Assembly (NCBI RefSeq): GCF_007827955.1
Contig: NZ_VITR01000010.1
Location: 221,447 to 285,446 of the forward strand
Length of the DNA stretch: 64,000 nucleotides
Reading direction: 5' to 3'
Origin: Nitrospirillum pindoramense
Lineage (GTDB): Bacteria > Pseudomonadota > Alphaproteobacteria > Azospirillales > Azospirillaceae
In this document: positions 16,985 through 25,604 of the stretch, piece by piece
Numbering within the stretch: position 1 is the stretch's first letter
Layout: the number at the start of each line of letters is the position of its first letter
Program-made: the position numbers and the translations under genes
The notes under the pieces: generated by a model
Databases searched by the model: none
What the model was told of the DNA's origin: nothing
Seen by the model: only the letters and a program-made list of their open reading frames with translations

Positions 16985-17377
16985 ATGCTGACGCGGCGAC
17001 AGGTGGGGATTCTGCTTCTGCTGGGCGGCGCGTTCTGGCTGTCGGCCCTGGCCTACCTGCGCGGGTTGCCCCAGTTGCTGACAGACCCGCTGTGGAACCC
17101 GCTGAATTTCGCCAGCACCGTTTCAGTCGCGTGGACCAGCGCCTATCTCATCCGCCGCCTGGCCGGGCTGGCGCCGGACCAACTCATGGCCGGGGTGGGC
17201 CTGGTGGGTGCCGTGGTCATGGTCGCCGACGGTGTGGCCTTGAACTGGTTCCCCCGCGCCTATGGGCCCGACGACACAGTTAGCCGCCTGGCCGGCGCCT
17301 GGCTGCTTTGGGGTTATGGCTTCAGCCTGGGCGCCGCCCTGCTCATGGCGCGGCACGCCGCAGTCAAGCATCGCTGA
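16985..17377 (+). CDS. Small four-helix membrane protein (DUF5367-like)
   Basis: About 130 residues with four hydrophobic segments: VGILLLLGGAFWLSALAYL, NFASTVSVAWTSAYLIRRL, LMAGVGLVGAVVMVADGVALNWF and LAGAWLLWGYGFSLGAALLMA. The NWFPRAYGPDD loop between helices three and four resembles DUF5367 members. I set the start at the ATG 16985, which has GGAGGAAAG six nt upstream; the frame extends to 16940 without a comparable site. It is 70 nt downstream of the response regulator and may share its transcript. Its 3' end overlaps the convergent AraC gene by 14 nt. Function unknown. Confidence 0.65.
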   Translation: MLTRRQVGILLLLGGAFWLSALAYLRGLPQLLTDPLWNPLNFASTVSVAWTSAYLIRRLAGLAPDQLMAGVGLVGAVVMVADGVALNWFPRAYGPDDTVSRLAGAWLLWGYGFSLGAALLMARHAAVKHR

Positions 17378-18317
17378 TCACGCCCGCCAGGGGGTCGGGC
17401 GGTTCCAGCGAGGCGGTGTCGGCCACCGGCCAGTCCGTCATCAGCCGCTGGCGCCAGGCGCGGGGAGACTCCCCGCTTTGCCGCTGGAAAAAGCGGGAGA
17501 AATAGGCCGGGTCCTCGAAGCCCAGCTCATAGGCCACGACGGCGATGGTCCGGCCGCTGTAGAGGATCAGCCGCTTGGCTTCTGTCATCAGCCGATCCTG
17601 GATCAGGCCGATGGCCGGCCGCCCGGTCACCGCCAGGCAGGCGGCCCGCAAGGTGGAGGAAGAAGTGCGCAGCTCCGTCAGGTAGGCGTCGAGCGGGCGG
17701 TGGCTGCGGTAATGCTGGTCCACCAGCGCGCGGAAGGCCGCGACCAGCGCCACCTGCCCCGACCGGCCGCCACCGCCGCCGGAGGCCAGGGCCGGCCGCG
17801 CCACGCGCAGCAGGGCGGCCATCAGCACCAGCATATTCCCCTCCGCCGCCACGCGGTGGCCAGGGGCCTGCCCGCGCAATTCGGCCAGGACGCCATCGGC
17901 GGCGGCCAGCACGGCGGCGAACGCCCCCTCTTGCCCCGCCATGGCCAGGCAGGCAGCCTCACCGCCCAGGGCGGCGAAGGCGGGATCGCGCCGCGCCAGG
18001 CCGCGCAGGATGCGGTCGGACAGGGTGACCACCCAGCCGATGGTGCCCCGGGCGAAGGCGAAGCCATGCACCACCCCGGCGGGCACCAGGATCAAGGTGG
18101 GGCCGTCGAAGGTCCAGGTGCGCTGGTCCGCCTGTACCTGCCCGGCCCCCTCGCGGATGGCCAGAAACTGGACCAGGTCGCCATGCTGATGGGGGCGGAT
18201 GCGCCAATCCACCAGGCTGCTGCGGTCCTCGATCAGCTCCACATGCAGGAAGCGGTCCTCCGCCGTCGCCGGCGCCTCGCCGTACAGGGAGAAGACGGGG
18301 ATGTCCGGTCGGGTCAT
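17364..18317 (-). CDS. AraC-family regulator, probable PobR (activator of pobA)
   Basis: About 317 residues. The N-terminal half is a cupin-like effector domain (WRIRPHQHGDLVQFLAIREGAGQVQ, GPTLILVPAGVVHGFAFA). The C-terminal 100 residues are the double helix-turn-helix: TSSSTLRAACLAVTGRPAIGLIQDRLMTEAKRLILYSGRTIAVVAYELGFEDPAYFSRFFQRQSGESPRAWR. It is divergent from pobA across a 273-nt AT-rich region, the usual arrangement of AraC-type PobR, which activates pobA in response to 4-hydroxybenzoate. The ATG at 18317 opens the conserved cupin domain; the longer frame to 18449 reads through promoter-like DNA. The identity as PobR rests on context. Confidence 0.85.
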   Translation of the reverse strand: MTRPDIPVFSLYGEAPATAEDRFLHVELIEDRSSLVDWRIRPHQHGDLVQFLAIREGAGQVQADQRTWTFDGPTLILVPAGVVHGFAFARGTIGWVVTLSDRILRGLARRDPAFAALGGEAACLAMAGQEGAFAAVLAAADGVLAELRGQAPGHRVAAEGNMLVLMAALLRVARPALASGGGGGRSGQVALVAAFRALVDQHYRSHRPLDAYLTELRTSSSTLRAACLAVTGRPAIGLIQDRLMTEAKRLILYSGRTIAVVAYELGFEDPAYFSRFFQRQSGESPRAWRQRLMTDWPVADTASLEPPDPLAGVISDA

Positions 18318-19784
<1,467 letters not shown>

Positions 19785-19790
19785 GTGGAG

Positions 19791-19814
19791 GGGGCCGGTG
19801 GTACAACCGGCCCC
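19791..19814 (+). terminator. Hairpin after pobA
   Basis: GGGGCCGGT and ACCGGCCCC form a perfect nine-pair stem with a six-base loop, starting seven nt after the pobA stop. Only TT follows, so an intrinsic terminator is plausible but not classical. Confidence 0.5.
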
Positions 19815-19884
19815 TTGCCCACCAGGCCTTTCCTGCGGCTATCATGGCCCTCGCCATCATCATAGCCGCATGGGGCCCGCGCGC

Positions 19885-20649
19885 ATGGATATCGACACGC
19901 TGGAAAACATCCTTGCCACCGGCGAGGTCCGCGACGGCCGCTTCACCGCCGCAGACTGGCGCGACCTGGACGCCACCGGCTGCCGGTTCGATAACTGCGT
20001 GTTCGAGGATGTGCGCTTCACCGCCGTGGACTTCAGCGACGCCCGGTTCCGGGAGTGCCGCTTCGTCCGCTGCCGCCTGTCACATGTGAAACTGCGCGAC
20101 GCGGTGCTGGAGGATTGCCGCTTCGTGGACCCTGCGGACAAGACCGCTGGCTGCACCCTGGCCTTCAGCGATTTGCGGGCGGCGCGTCTCACCCGCTGCG
20201 ACCTGTCGTTCTGCACCCTGGACCGCTGCACCCTGTTCGAGGTGGAGGCGGATTCCTGCGTCTTCTTCGCCGCCCGCTTCCATCTGGTGGAGTTCCACCA
20301 CGCGCTCAGCCGGGCGCGCACGGTGCACCGCGCCATCTTCCGCGACTGCACCTTCGAACTGGCCGACCTGTCGCGCCTGTCCTTGAAGGACGCTGTGATC
20401 ACCCGTTGCCGCCTGCGGGAAACCGACCTGCACGCGGCCGACCTGACCGATGCGGATGTGCGCGGCAGCGACCTGTTCCAGGCCACCCTCACCGATGCCA
20501 AGCTGGACGGTGCCGACCTGCGCGGGGCGGAGATCAGCGGCCTGGATCTGAGGCAGCTGGCGGGATTCCACGGCCTTAAGATCGGGCCGGAGCAACAGCC
20601 CATCCTGCTGGCGGCCACGGGCATCGACGTGTGCGGCGACGACGCCTGA
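19885..20649 (+). CDS. Pentapeptide-repeat protein
   Basis: About 254 residues. From about residue 20 to 230 it is a run of A(D/N)LxX-type pentapeptides, for example CRFDNCVFEDVRF, CRFVRCRLSHVKL, CDLSFCTLDRCTLFEV, CTFELADLSRLSL and TDLHAADLTDADVRGSDLF. Such repeats fold as a right-handed quadrilateral beta-helix. It is cysteine-rich at the repeat corners and lacks a signal peptide, so it should be cytosolic. Some cytosolic members (QnrB, MfpA) mimic DNA and shield gyrase, but others have unrelated or unknown roles, and nothing here decides. The ATG at 19885 was taken as start; an ATG at 19870 in the same frame is possible. Confidence 0.85.
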   Translation: MDIDTLENILATGEVRDGRFTAADWRDLDATGCRFDNCVFEDVRFTAVDFSDARFRECRFVRCRLSHVKLRDAVLEDCRFVDPADKTAGCTLAFSDLRAARLTRCDLSFCTLDRCTLFEVEADSCVFFAARFHLVEFHHALSRARTVHRAIFRDCTFELADLSRLSLKDAVITRCRLRETDLHAADLTDADVRGSDLFQATLTDAKLDGADLRGAEISGLDLRQLAGFHGLKIGPEQQPILLAATGIDVCGDDA

Positions 20650-20769
20650 ACCAAGCCCCGCCAAGTTCCCCTCGATATTTAAACGCGTTAACCTACCCAC
20701 GGATATGGTAAAACGCCCCCTGGGGAAAACGGCCGCGACGGGGAACCGCGCGGCTGATGGGGGAAAGAA

Positions 20770-23700
20770 TTGCAGACGAAGAGCTTTCACTTCGGTGAGT
20801 GGCTGGTCGACGCGCAGGCCTGCACGATACGTCATGAGCAATCGGCGCAAACGCTGAAGGTTGAGCCGCGGGCCATGGACGTCCTGCTGGCGCTGTGCGA
20901 CCGCGCCGGCCAGATCGTCAGCGCGGAGGACCTGCTGCACCTGTGCTGGGATGGCCTGGCGGTGGGGGAAAACCAGGTCCACAAGGCGATCACCCAGTTG
21001 CGCAAGCTGCTGGGCGACACCGCCGGCGACCCGCGCTACATCGAGAACATCCGCAAGCGGGGCTATCGCACCCTGGCGCCGGTCATGCCCGTCGCCGCCG
21101 ATGGCACGGCCGCGACCGTGGACAGCTGGATCGACGCCTCCCCCTTCGTCGGCCTGGACGCGTTCGACGAGGCGCACGCCGCCGTGTTCTTCGGCCGGGA
21201 CGCGGCCATCGCCCAGTTGCGCGATACCGTGGCCGCCCAGGCCGCCGCCGGCCAGGGCATGGTGGTGGTCCTGGGCCCCAGCGGCAGCGGCAAGACGTCG
21301 CTGGTGCAGGCGGGGCTGTTCCCCTGCCTGCGCGCGGCGGGCGCGCCCTTCCCCTTCCTGGGCGCCAGCATCCTGGATCTGGGCGATGTCGACGGCATGC
21401 CCCTGCCCACCGCTCTGGGCGGCGCGCTGCTGGATCTGGAGGTCGACGGCCGGCCGCTGCTGGAGGGGTTCAGCGCCGACGCCATCGGCGCCGCCTTGTC
21501 GGGGAATGACCGCCCGGCCTTCCTGGACCCGGTCACCGCCACGGCGCAGCGGGGCCGCGCCATCCTGTTCATCGACCGGCTGGAGGCCGTGTTCGCCATC
21601 GATGTGGCGCGGCGGCGGCAGTTCTTCACGGCGCTGGGCCACCTGGCGGGCAGCGGCGCCATCCTGGTCATCGCCGCCTGCCGCAACGACTTCTATCCCG
21701 ACGTCGCCCGCGAACCCCTGCTGCTGACCGCCAAGGCCCAGGGTGGCCATTTCGACCTGGCGCCCCCCACGCGCGCCGAGATCATCCACATGATCCGGCT
21801 GCCCGCCATCGTCGCCGGGCTTCGTTTCGGAACCGATCCGGAAACCGGCGCGCAGTTGGACGACATGCTGTGCGAGGCGACGGCGGACCAGCCGGACGCC
21901 CTGCCCCTGCTGCAATACACCCTGCATGAACTCTACCTGCAACGCAGCACCAGCCGGGAACTGACCGTGGCCGCCTACCGCGCCCTGGGCGGCCTGGGCG
22001 GCGCCATCGGCAAACGGGCGGAGGCCACGCTGGACGGCCTGCCGGCCCCGGCCCGCGCCGCGCTCAGCCGCGTGCTGTCGCTGGTCGTCACCGTGGGCGC
22101 CCAGGATGAGGCGGCGCGCAGCCGCCGCATCCCCTGGGGCACCCTGGCCACGGCGGAGGAGCGGACGCTGGTCGACACCTTCGTGCGGCAGCGCCTGTTC
22201 GTCGCCCAGGTCTATGAGGGGGAGCCGGTGTTCGGCGTGGCCCACGAGGCCATGCTGCGCCAATGGCCCCGCGCCGCCGCCTGGATCGCCGACCACCGCC
22301 GCTTCCTCCAGGCCCGCAGCCGGATGGAGGAAGCGGCGCGGCGCTGGCTGGCTGACGGGCGCCGCAACGACCTGCTGCTGCCCCGGGGCCGGCAGTTGGA
22401 GGAGGCGCGCGACCTGGCCGGCTTCACCCCCATCCCCTTGGACACCGACGTCCGCGCCTATATCGACGCCTCGGTCCGGCGGGAACGGCAGGCCGAGCGC
22501 CGCCGCTTCGGCCTCACGGCCGGCTTCGCCGCCATCGCCGTCCTCGCCGGCGGCCTGGGCCTGGTCGCCCGCCAGGCCGAGAAGACGGCGCAACAGCGCA
22601 AGCATCAGGCCGAGGACCTGATGAACTTCATGGTCGGCAACTTCGCCGATAAGCTGCGCCCCCTGGGCCGGCTGGAGCTGCTGTCGGACATCGGCGAAAA
22701 GGCCCTGAGCTATTTCAGTCAAGAACCCTTGTCCGACCTGACGCCGGAGGACCGCGCGCAGCAGGCGAAAGCCCTGCAGACCCTGGCGGAGGTGGCCCGG
22801 TCGCGCGGCGACCCCAAGTCCGCGCAAGCCGCCCTCGCCAAGGCGAAAAGCCTGCTTGACGCGAACCTGGCCCAAGGCCTGGAAAGCCCGGAGTTGCTGA
22901 AGGATCTGGGCGCGGTGGCCTTCTGGATGGGGCAGATCAGCCTGGACCAACGCGACATGGGTAAGGCCGAGTCCTATTTCCGAGACTACGAGCGCTACAG
23001 TAACCGCATGCTAGACCTAGCCCCCGACAATGTCGATGCATGGGTCGAGTTGTCATACGCACGCACCAACCTGGGTTCAGCGCTTAAAGCACAAGGCGAC
23101 AGCCGTTCCGCCATAGCGCTGTTTGAATCTTCATTGACGCTAAAGCGGCGCGCATTAGACCGGCGTCCGCAAGATCGCAGCCTACGCAGCGGTATTGCCA
23201 ACACCCTGTCATGGTTGGGATCAGCGCATGAAGCGGAGGGGAATCTGCGTGTCGCCCTCACTTTTTTTGATCAGGAGAAAGAACAGTACCAGTCTCTGAG
23301 GGCCATCGCTCCATCAGAGTTGCTATGGACATTTCGTTTGGTCACGTCATTGTATCGACACATGCAATTGCTCTACGCGTTAGGTGAAACTGATACTGCT
23401 GCAAGGGATTTAGAACAGGCGCAAAGTCTTATCCAGGATCTGACAGCACGTGATGGAAGCAATCAGCTTTGGCAGCAAACCGAAATAAAGATCAGTGTAT
23501 TTTCAGCCGAAATTCATAAGGCGCGCGGTAATCTTCGAGAAGCCCTATCCACAGAACGTGCACTTGCCTTAAAATTATCCAAATTCAATGCACAATTTCC
23601 CGGAAATGCCGAGTGGCAACTCGCAGAAACGTCAAATAATATATTTATAGCCGACACTTTACTTCGCATGAGGCAGCCAGAGGAGGCTGATAAAATTTTG

Positions 23701-24036
23701 AATTTAACTATTCAAAAATTAAATTCCATGCCAGGTGGCATACACGAAAGTTTGGACTATCGACAACAACTAGCGCGTAGCCTATTTCAGCTAGCCATGT
23801 CCCATAGAATTAGGAATGAAAATGTTGCAATGGAAGAAATTTGCAAAAAAGCCGCGCCAATTTCCCATTTAGCAATTGAAATGTCGCCTAATGATTACTA
23901 TAATATAGACACTTGGGTGCGCGTCAATTTGTGCATTGGAGAGGTTGGCTCTGTCTCAGGGTACATCTCGAAGCTCAATGAAATTGGATATCGTTCCCCA
24001 AGCTACGTTCTAACCTTGCGAGAATTATTAAAATGA
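20770..24036 (+). CDS. Winged-helix / STAND-type ATPase / membrane / TPR regulator
   Basis: 1088 residues. Residues 5-105 form an OmpR/CadC-type winged helix (EPRAMDVLLALCDRAGQIVSAEDLLHLCW, IENIRKRGYRTLAPV). Residues 125-480 form a STAND-like P-loop NTPase with FFGRDAAIAQL, Walker A GPSGSGKTSLVQAGLFP and a Walker-B-like RAILFIDRLEAVF, then a helical module with FGVAHEAMLRQWPRAAAWI as in nSTAND proteins. One membrane helix lies near residues 579-600, followed by TPR-like helices to the end. Translation starts at TTG with GGGGGAAAG six nt ahead. The last third (from about 23.0 kb) is strikingly AT-rich compared with the first two thirds, as is the small gene that follows seven nt later. I infer a membrane-tethered signal-sensing ATPase; the trigger is unknown. 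Confidence 0.85.
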   Translation: MQTKSFHFGEWLVDAQACTIRHEQSAQTLKVEPRAMDVLLALCDRAGQIVSAEDLLHLCWDGLAVGENQVHKAITQLRKLLGDTAGDPRYIENIRKRGYRTLAPVMPVAADGTAATVDSWIDASPFVGLDAFDEAHAAVFFGRDAAIAQLRDTVAAQAAAGQGMVVVLGPSGSGKTSLVQAGLFPCLRAAGAPFPFLGASILDLGDVDGMPLPTALGGALLDLEVDGRPLLEGFSADAIGAALSGNDRPAFLDPVTATAQRGRAILFIDRLEAVFAIDVARRRQFFTALGHLAGSGAILVIAACRNDFYPDVAREPLLLTAKAQGGHFDLAPPTRAEIIHMIRLPAIVAGLRFGTDPETGAQLDDMLCEATADQPDALPLLQYTLHELYLQRSTSRELTVAAYRALGGLGGAIGKRAEATLDGLPAPARAALSRVLSLVVTVGAQDEAARSRRIPWGTLATAEERTLVDTFVRQRLFVAQVYEGEPVFGVAHEAMLRQWPRAAAWIADHRRFLQARSRMEEAARRWLADGRRNDLLLPRGRQLEEARDLAGFTPIPLDTDVRAYIDASVRRERQAERRRFGLTAGFAAIAVLAGGLGLVARQAEKTAQQRKHQAEDLMNFMVGNFADKLRPLGRLELLSDIGEKALSYFSQEPLSDLTPEDRAQQAKALQTLAEVARSRGDPKSAQAALAKAKSLLDANLAQGLESPELLKDLGAVAFWMGQISLDQRDMGKAESYFRDYERYSNRMLDLAPDNVDAWVELSYARTNLGSALKAQGDSRSAIALFESSLTLKRRALDRRPQDRSLRSGIANTLSWLGSAHEAEGNLRVALTFFDQEKEQYQSLRAIAPSELLWTFRLVTSLYRHMQLLYALGETDTAARDLEQAQSLIQDLTARDGSNQLWQQTEIKISVFSAEIHKARGNLREALSTERALALKLSKFNAQFPGNAEWQLAETSNNIFIADTLLRMRQPEEADKILNLTIQKLNSMPGGIHESLDYRQQLARSLFQLAMSHRIRNENVAMEEICKKAAPISHLAIEMSPNDYYNIDTWVRVNLCIGEVGSVSGYISKLNEIGYRSPSYVLTLRELLK

Positions 24037-24043
24037 GGGGAAA

Positions 24044-24442
24044 ATGGCAACATACACTATATATGTCAATATAACGCAAGATGGTGAAGATTATATTTGG
24101 ACCTATGATGGTTCCGGGGTTCATAAAAATACCGGTAATTTGCACATACCCAATCAGGACCCCGCTACAATCATCTATCAACTCGATGACAGTTCCCGAG
24201 AGAAATTCAATCTTGTTTATGCAAATCTGTCACCAACTCGGTGCATAACGGCTCAAATATCGGCAATTACCTATGATGATTCAAAAATAACTATCCATGA
24301 CTTAAATATTCCTGGCAACACAGGAACCACTCCATTTGGATTCATATTGGTCGCCCGTCCAAAGAATAATATTATTCACGCTATTCTGAGTCCAGACCCT
24401 GAGGTTGACAACAACCCGCCAATCAGGCCGCCGATGTGCTAA
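24044..24442 (+). CDS. Small AT-rich protein, resembles DP-EP (DUF1888) family
   Basis: 132 residues, no signal peptide or membrane helix, predicted mostly beta (TYTIYVNITQDGEDYIW, FGFILVARPKN). Near the C-terminus is SPDPEVDNNPP, which resembles the DP-plus-EV signature of the small beta-sandwich DP-EP family. That match is from memory of the motif and is weak. GAGGGGAAA immediately precedes the ATG, and the gene lies seven nt after the STAND-ATPase stop, so the two are surely one operon. Base composition is far more AT-rich than the window average, matching the 3' third of the upstream gene. It may be the cognate partner or effector of the ATPase. Function unknown. Confidence 0.65.
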   Translation: MATYTIYVNITQDGEDYIWTYDGSGVHKNTGNLHIPNQDPATIIYQLDDSSREKFNLVYANLSPTRCITAQISAITYDDSKITIHDLNIPGNTGTTPFGFILVARPKNNIIHAILSPDPEVDNNPPIRPPMC

Positions 24443-24490
24443 GTGAATTAAGTCACGGGTACCTTTGTCGTTCAATCAGCCTAAAATCCG

Positions 24491-24520
24491 CCCCCTGGCG
24501 TCATAGCCGGGGGGCTTTCT
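24491..24520 (+). terminator. Rho-independent terminator of the ATPase operon
   Basis: CCCCCTGGC and GCCGGGGGG form a nine-pair stem (one T-G pair) with a six-base loop, followed by CTTTCT. It lies 48 nt after the small gene's stop. Confidence 0.7.
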
Positions 24521-24537
24521 ATTGGAAGTCCAAGCCA

Positions 24538-24573
24538 GCAAAAAGAAACGACCGCGCCCCATTAGGGGCGCGG
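24538..24573 (-). terminator. Terminator of the toxin-like operon
   Basis: CCGCGCCCC and GGGGCGCGG form a perfect nine-pair stem with a four-base loop. On the minus strand it is followed by GTTTCTTTTT. It lies 25 nt beyond the stop of the leftward gene ending at 24598, and suits that operon. Confidence 0.75.
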
Positions 24574-24597
24574 CCAAGAGTACGACTTAAGAACGCT

Positions 24598-25599
24598 TTA
24601 TTGTCCAGCGGAGGAGCGCGATGGCGGAAGTCTCACCTCCAACCGGGCCAGGGTGTCGGCCCAGGCTGACACGGGCAGGCGCCGGGTCAGGTTGGCTCCG
24701 AGCCCGGTGGTCTGGCGCCCTCCACCCGGAACACCGCGCGGTCCCTCATCACCCGGACCGTCTACGCCCAAGCCGTGACAGATGTCCTTGACGGCGGCGA
24801 TGGCGGTCAGCGCCGCCGTTCCCGGGCCGGTCACCTCCGTCAACATATCGATCATCAACGCCAACTGGCCGGCGCGGCGGGTCGCGGGGTCGGCCGTCCG
24901 CCACCAGTCGAGCAAAGGGCGCGTGGCCGCGCGCAGGGCCGGCGGTGGTGACACGGGGGCGGGCCCCGGCAGGGACACCGCCCAGGCCAGGCCCAGCGTG
25001 GCCGCCCCCTCCCCGCCATCCGGCGTCGCGTCCCCCGCCATGGCCAGGACATCGACCAGGGTGACCACCAGGGCGCCCGTGCCGCCCGCCGTCGCCGCGT
25101 CCACCGGCGGCGGCAAGGCCGCCAGGGTGGCGCGCAGGGTGGCCGCGATGGCCTTCAGGTCCAGGGCGGCGCGGATGTCCGCCTCCGGCAAATCACGGGC
25201 CAGGGCCTGGAGCTGGCGGATGTAGCTGGCGCCCAACAGCAGTTGGTTGGCCAGAACATCGCAAAGCGCGCACAGCGCCGCGACCGACAGATCGCCCCGC
25301 TGGGGTGGCATCAGCCCCCGGCACCGCCGCGCCAGGGCGACCAGGCCGCCGGTGATCAGGCCGTCATAGAGGCTGCGCCACAGCGAGGATTGCCACAACC
25401 CATACTCAAGGGCCAGGGCCGGCGCCTGGCCCGCCACCCAGGCCGGCAGGGGGCTGAACCGGATGGCGAACAGGCCGCGCGCCAACAGGATCAGGTGATT
25501 ACACAGGGCGACGACGCCGGGCGCCGGTTCCTGTCCCGCATTCCGCGCCAGGTCCGGGTGGCCACGACGGACGTCGGCGTGCGCATCCTCCCCCCGCAT
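24598..25599 (-). CDS. Helical partner protein of the tectonin protein (unknown family)
   Basis: About 333 residues, rich in Ala and Leu and almost wholly helical by inspection. There are amphipathic or mildly hydrophobic stretches such as LCNHLILLARGLFAIRF, LYDGLITGGLVALARRC and ALCALCDVLANQLLLGASYIRQLQAL, but no signal peptide. The start is the ATG at 25599, five nt after the TGA of the upstream gene, with GGAGG about ten nt before it; the longer frame to 25779 lies inside that gene. The tight spacing implies co-expression in equal amounts, as for the two subunits of binary alpha-pore-forming toxins. I do not recognise the family. A loading factor or immunity role is equally possible. Confidence 0.6.
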   Translation of the reverse strand: MRGEDAHADVRRGHPDLARNAGQEPAPGVVALCNHLILLARGLFAIRFSPLPAWVAGQAPALALEYGLWQSSLWRSLYDGLITGGLVALARRCRGLMPPQRGDLSVAALCALCDVLANQLLLGASYIRQLQALARDLPEADIRAALDLKAIAATLRATLAALPPPVDAATAGGTGALVVTLVDVLAMAGDATPDGGEGAATLGLAWAVSLPGPAPVSPPPALRAATRPLLDWWRTADPATRRAGQLALMIDMLTEVTGPGTAALTAIAAVKDICHGLGVDGPGDEGPRGVPGGGRQTTGLGANLTRRLPVSAWADTLARLEVRLPPSRSSAGQ

Positions 25600-25604
25600 C
25601 GCCC

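Noticed and set aside
20080..22950. A 956-codon leftward frame opposite the STAND gene
   Set aside because: Its product is Gln/Gly/Arg-rich and lacks motifs. The plus strand has clear winged-helix and Walker motifs. GC-rich third positions explain the open antisense frame.
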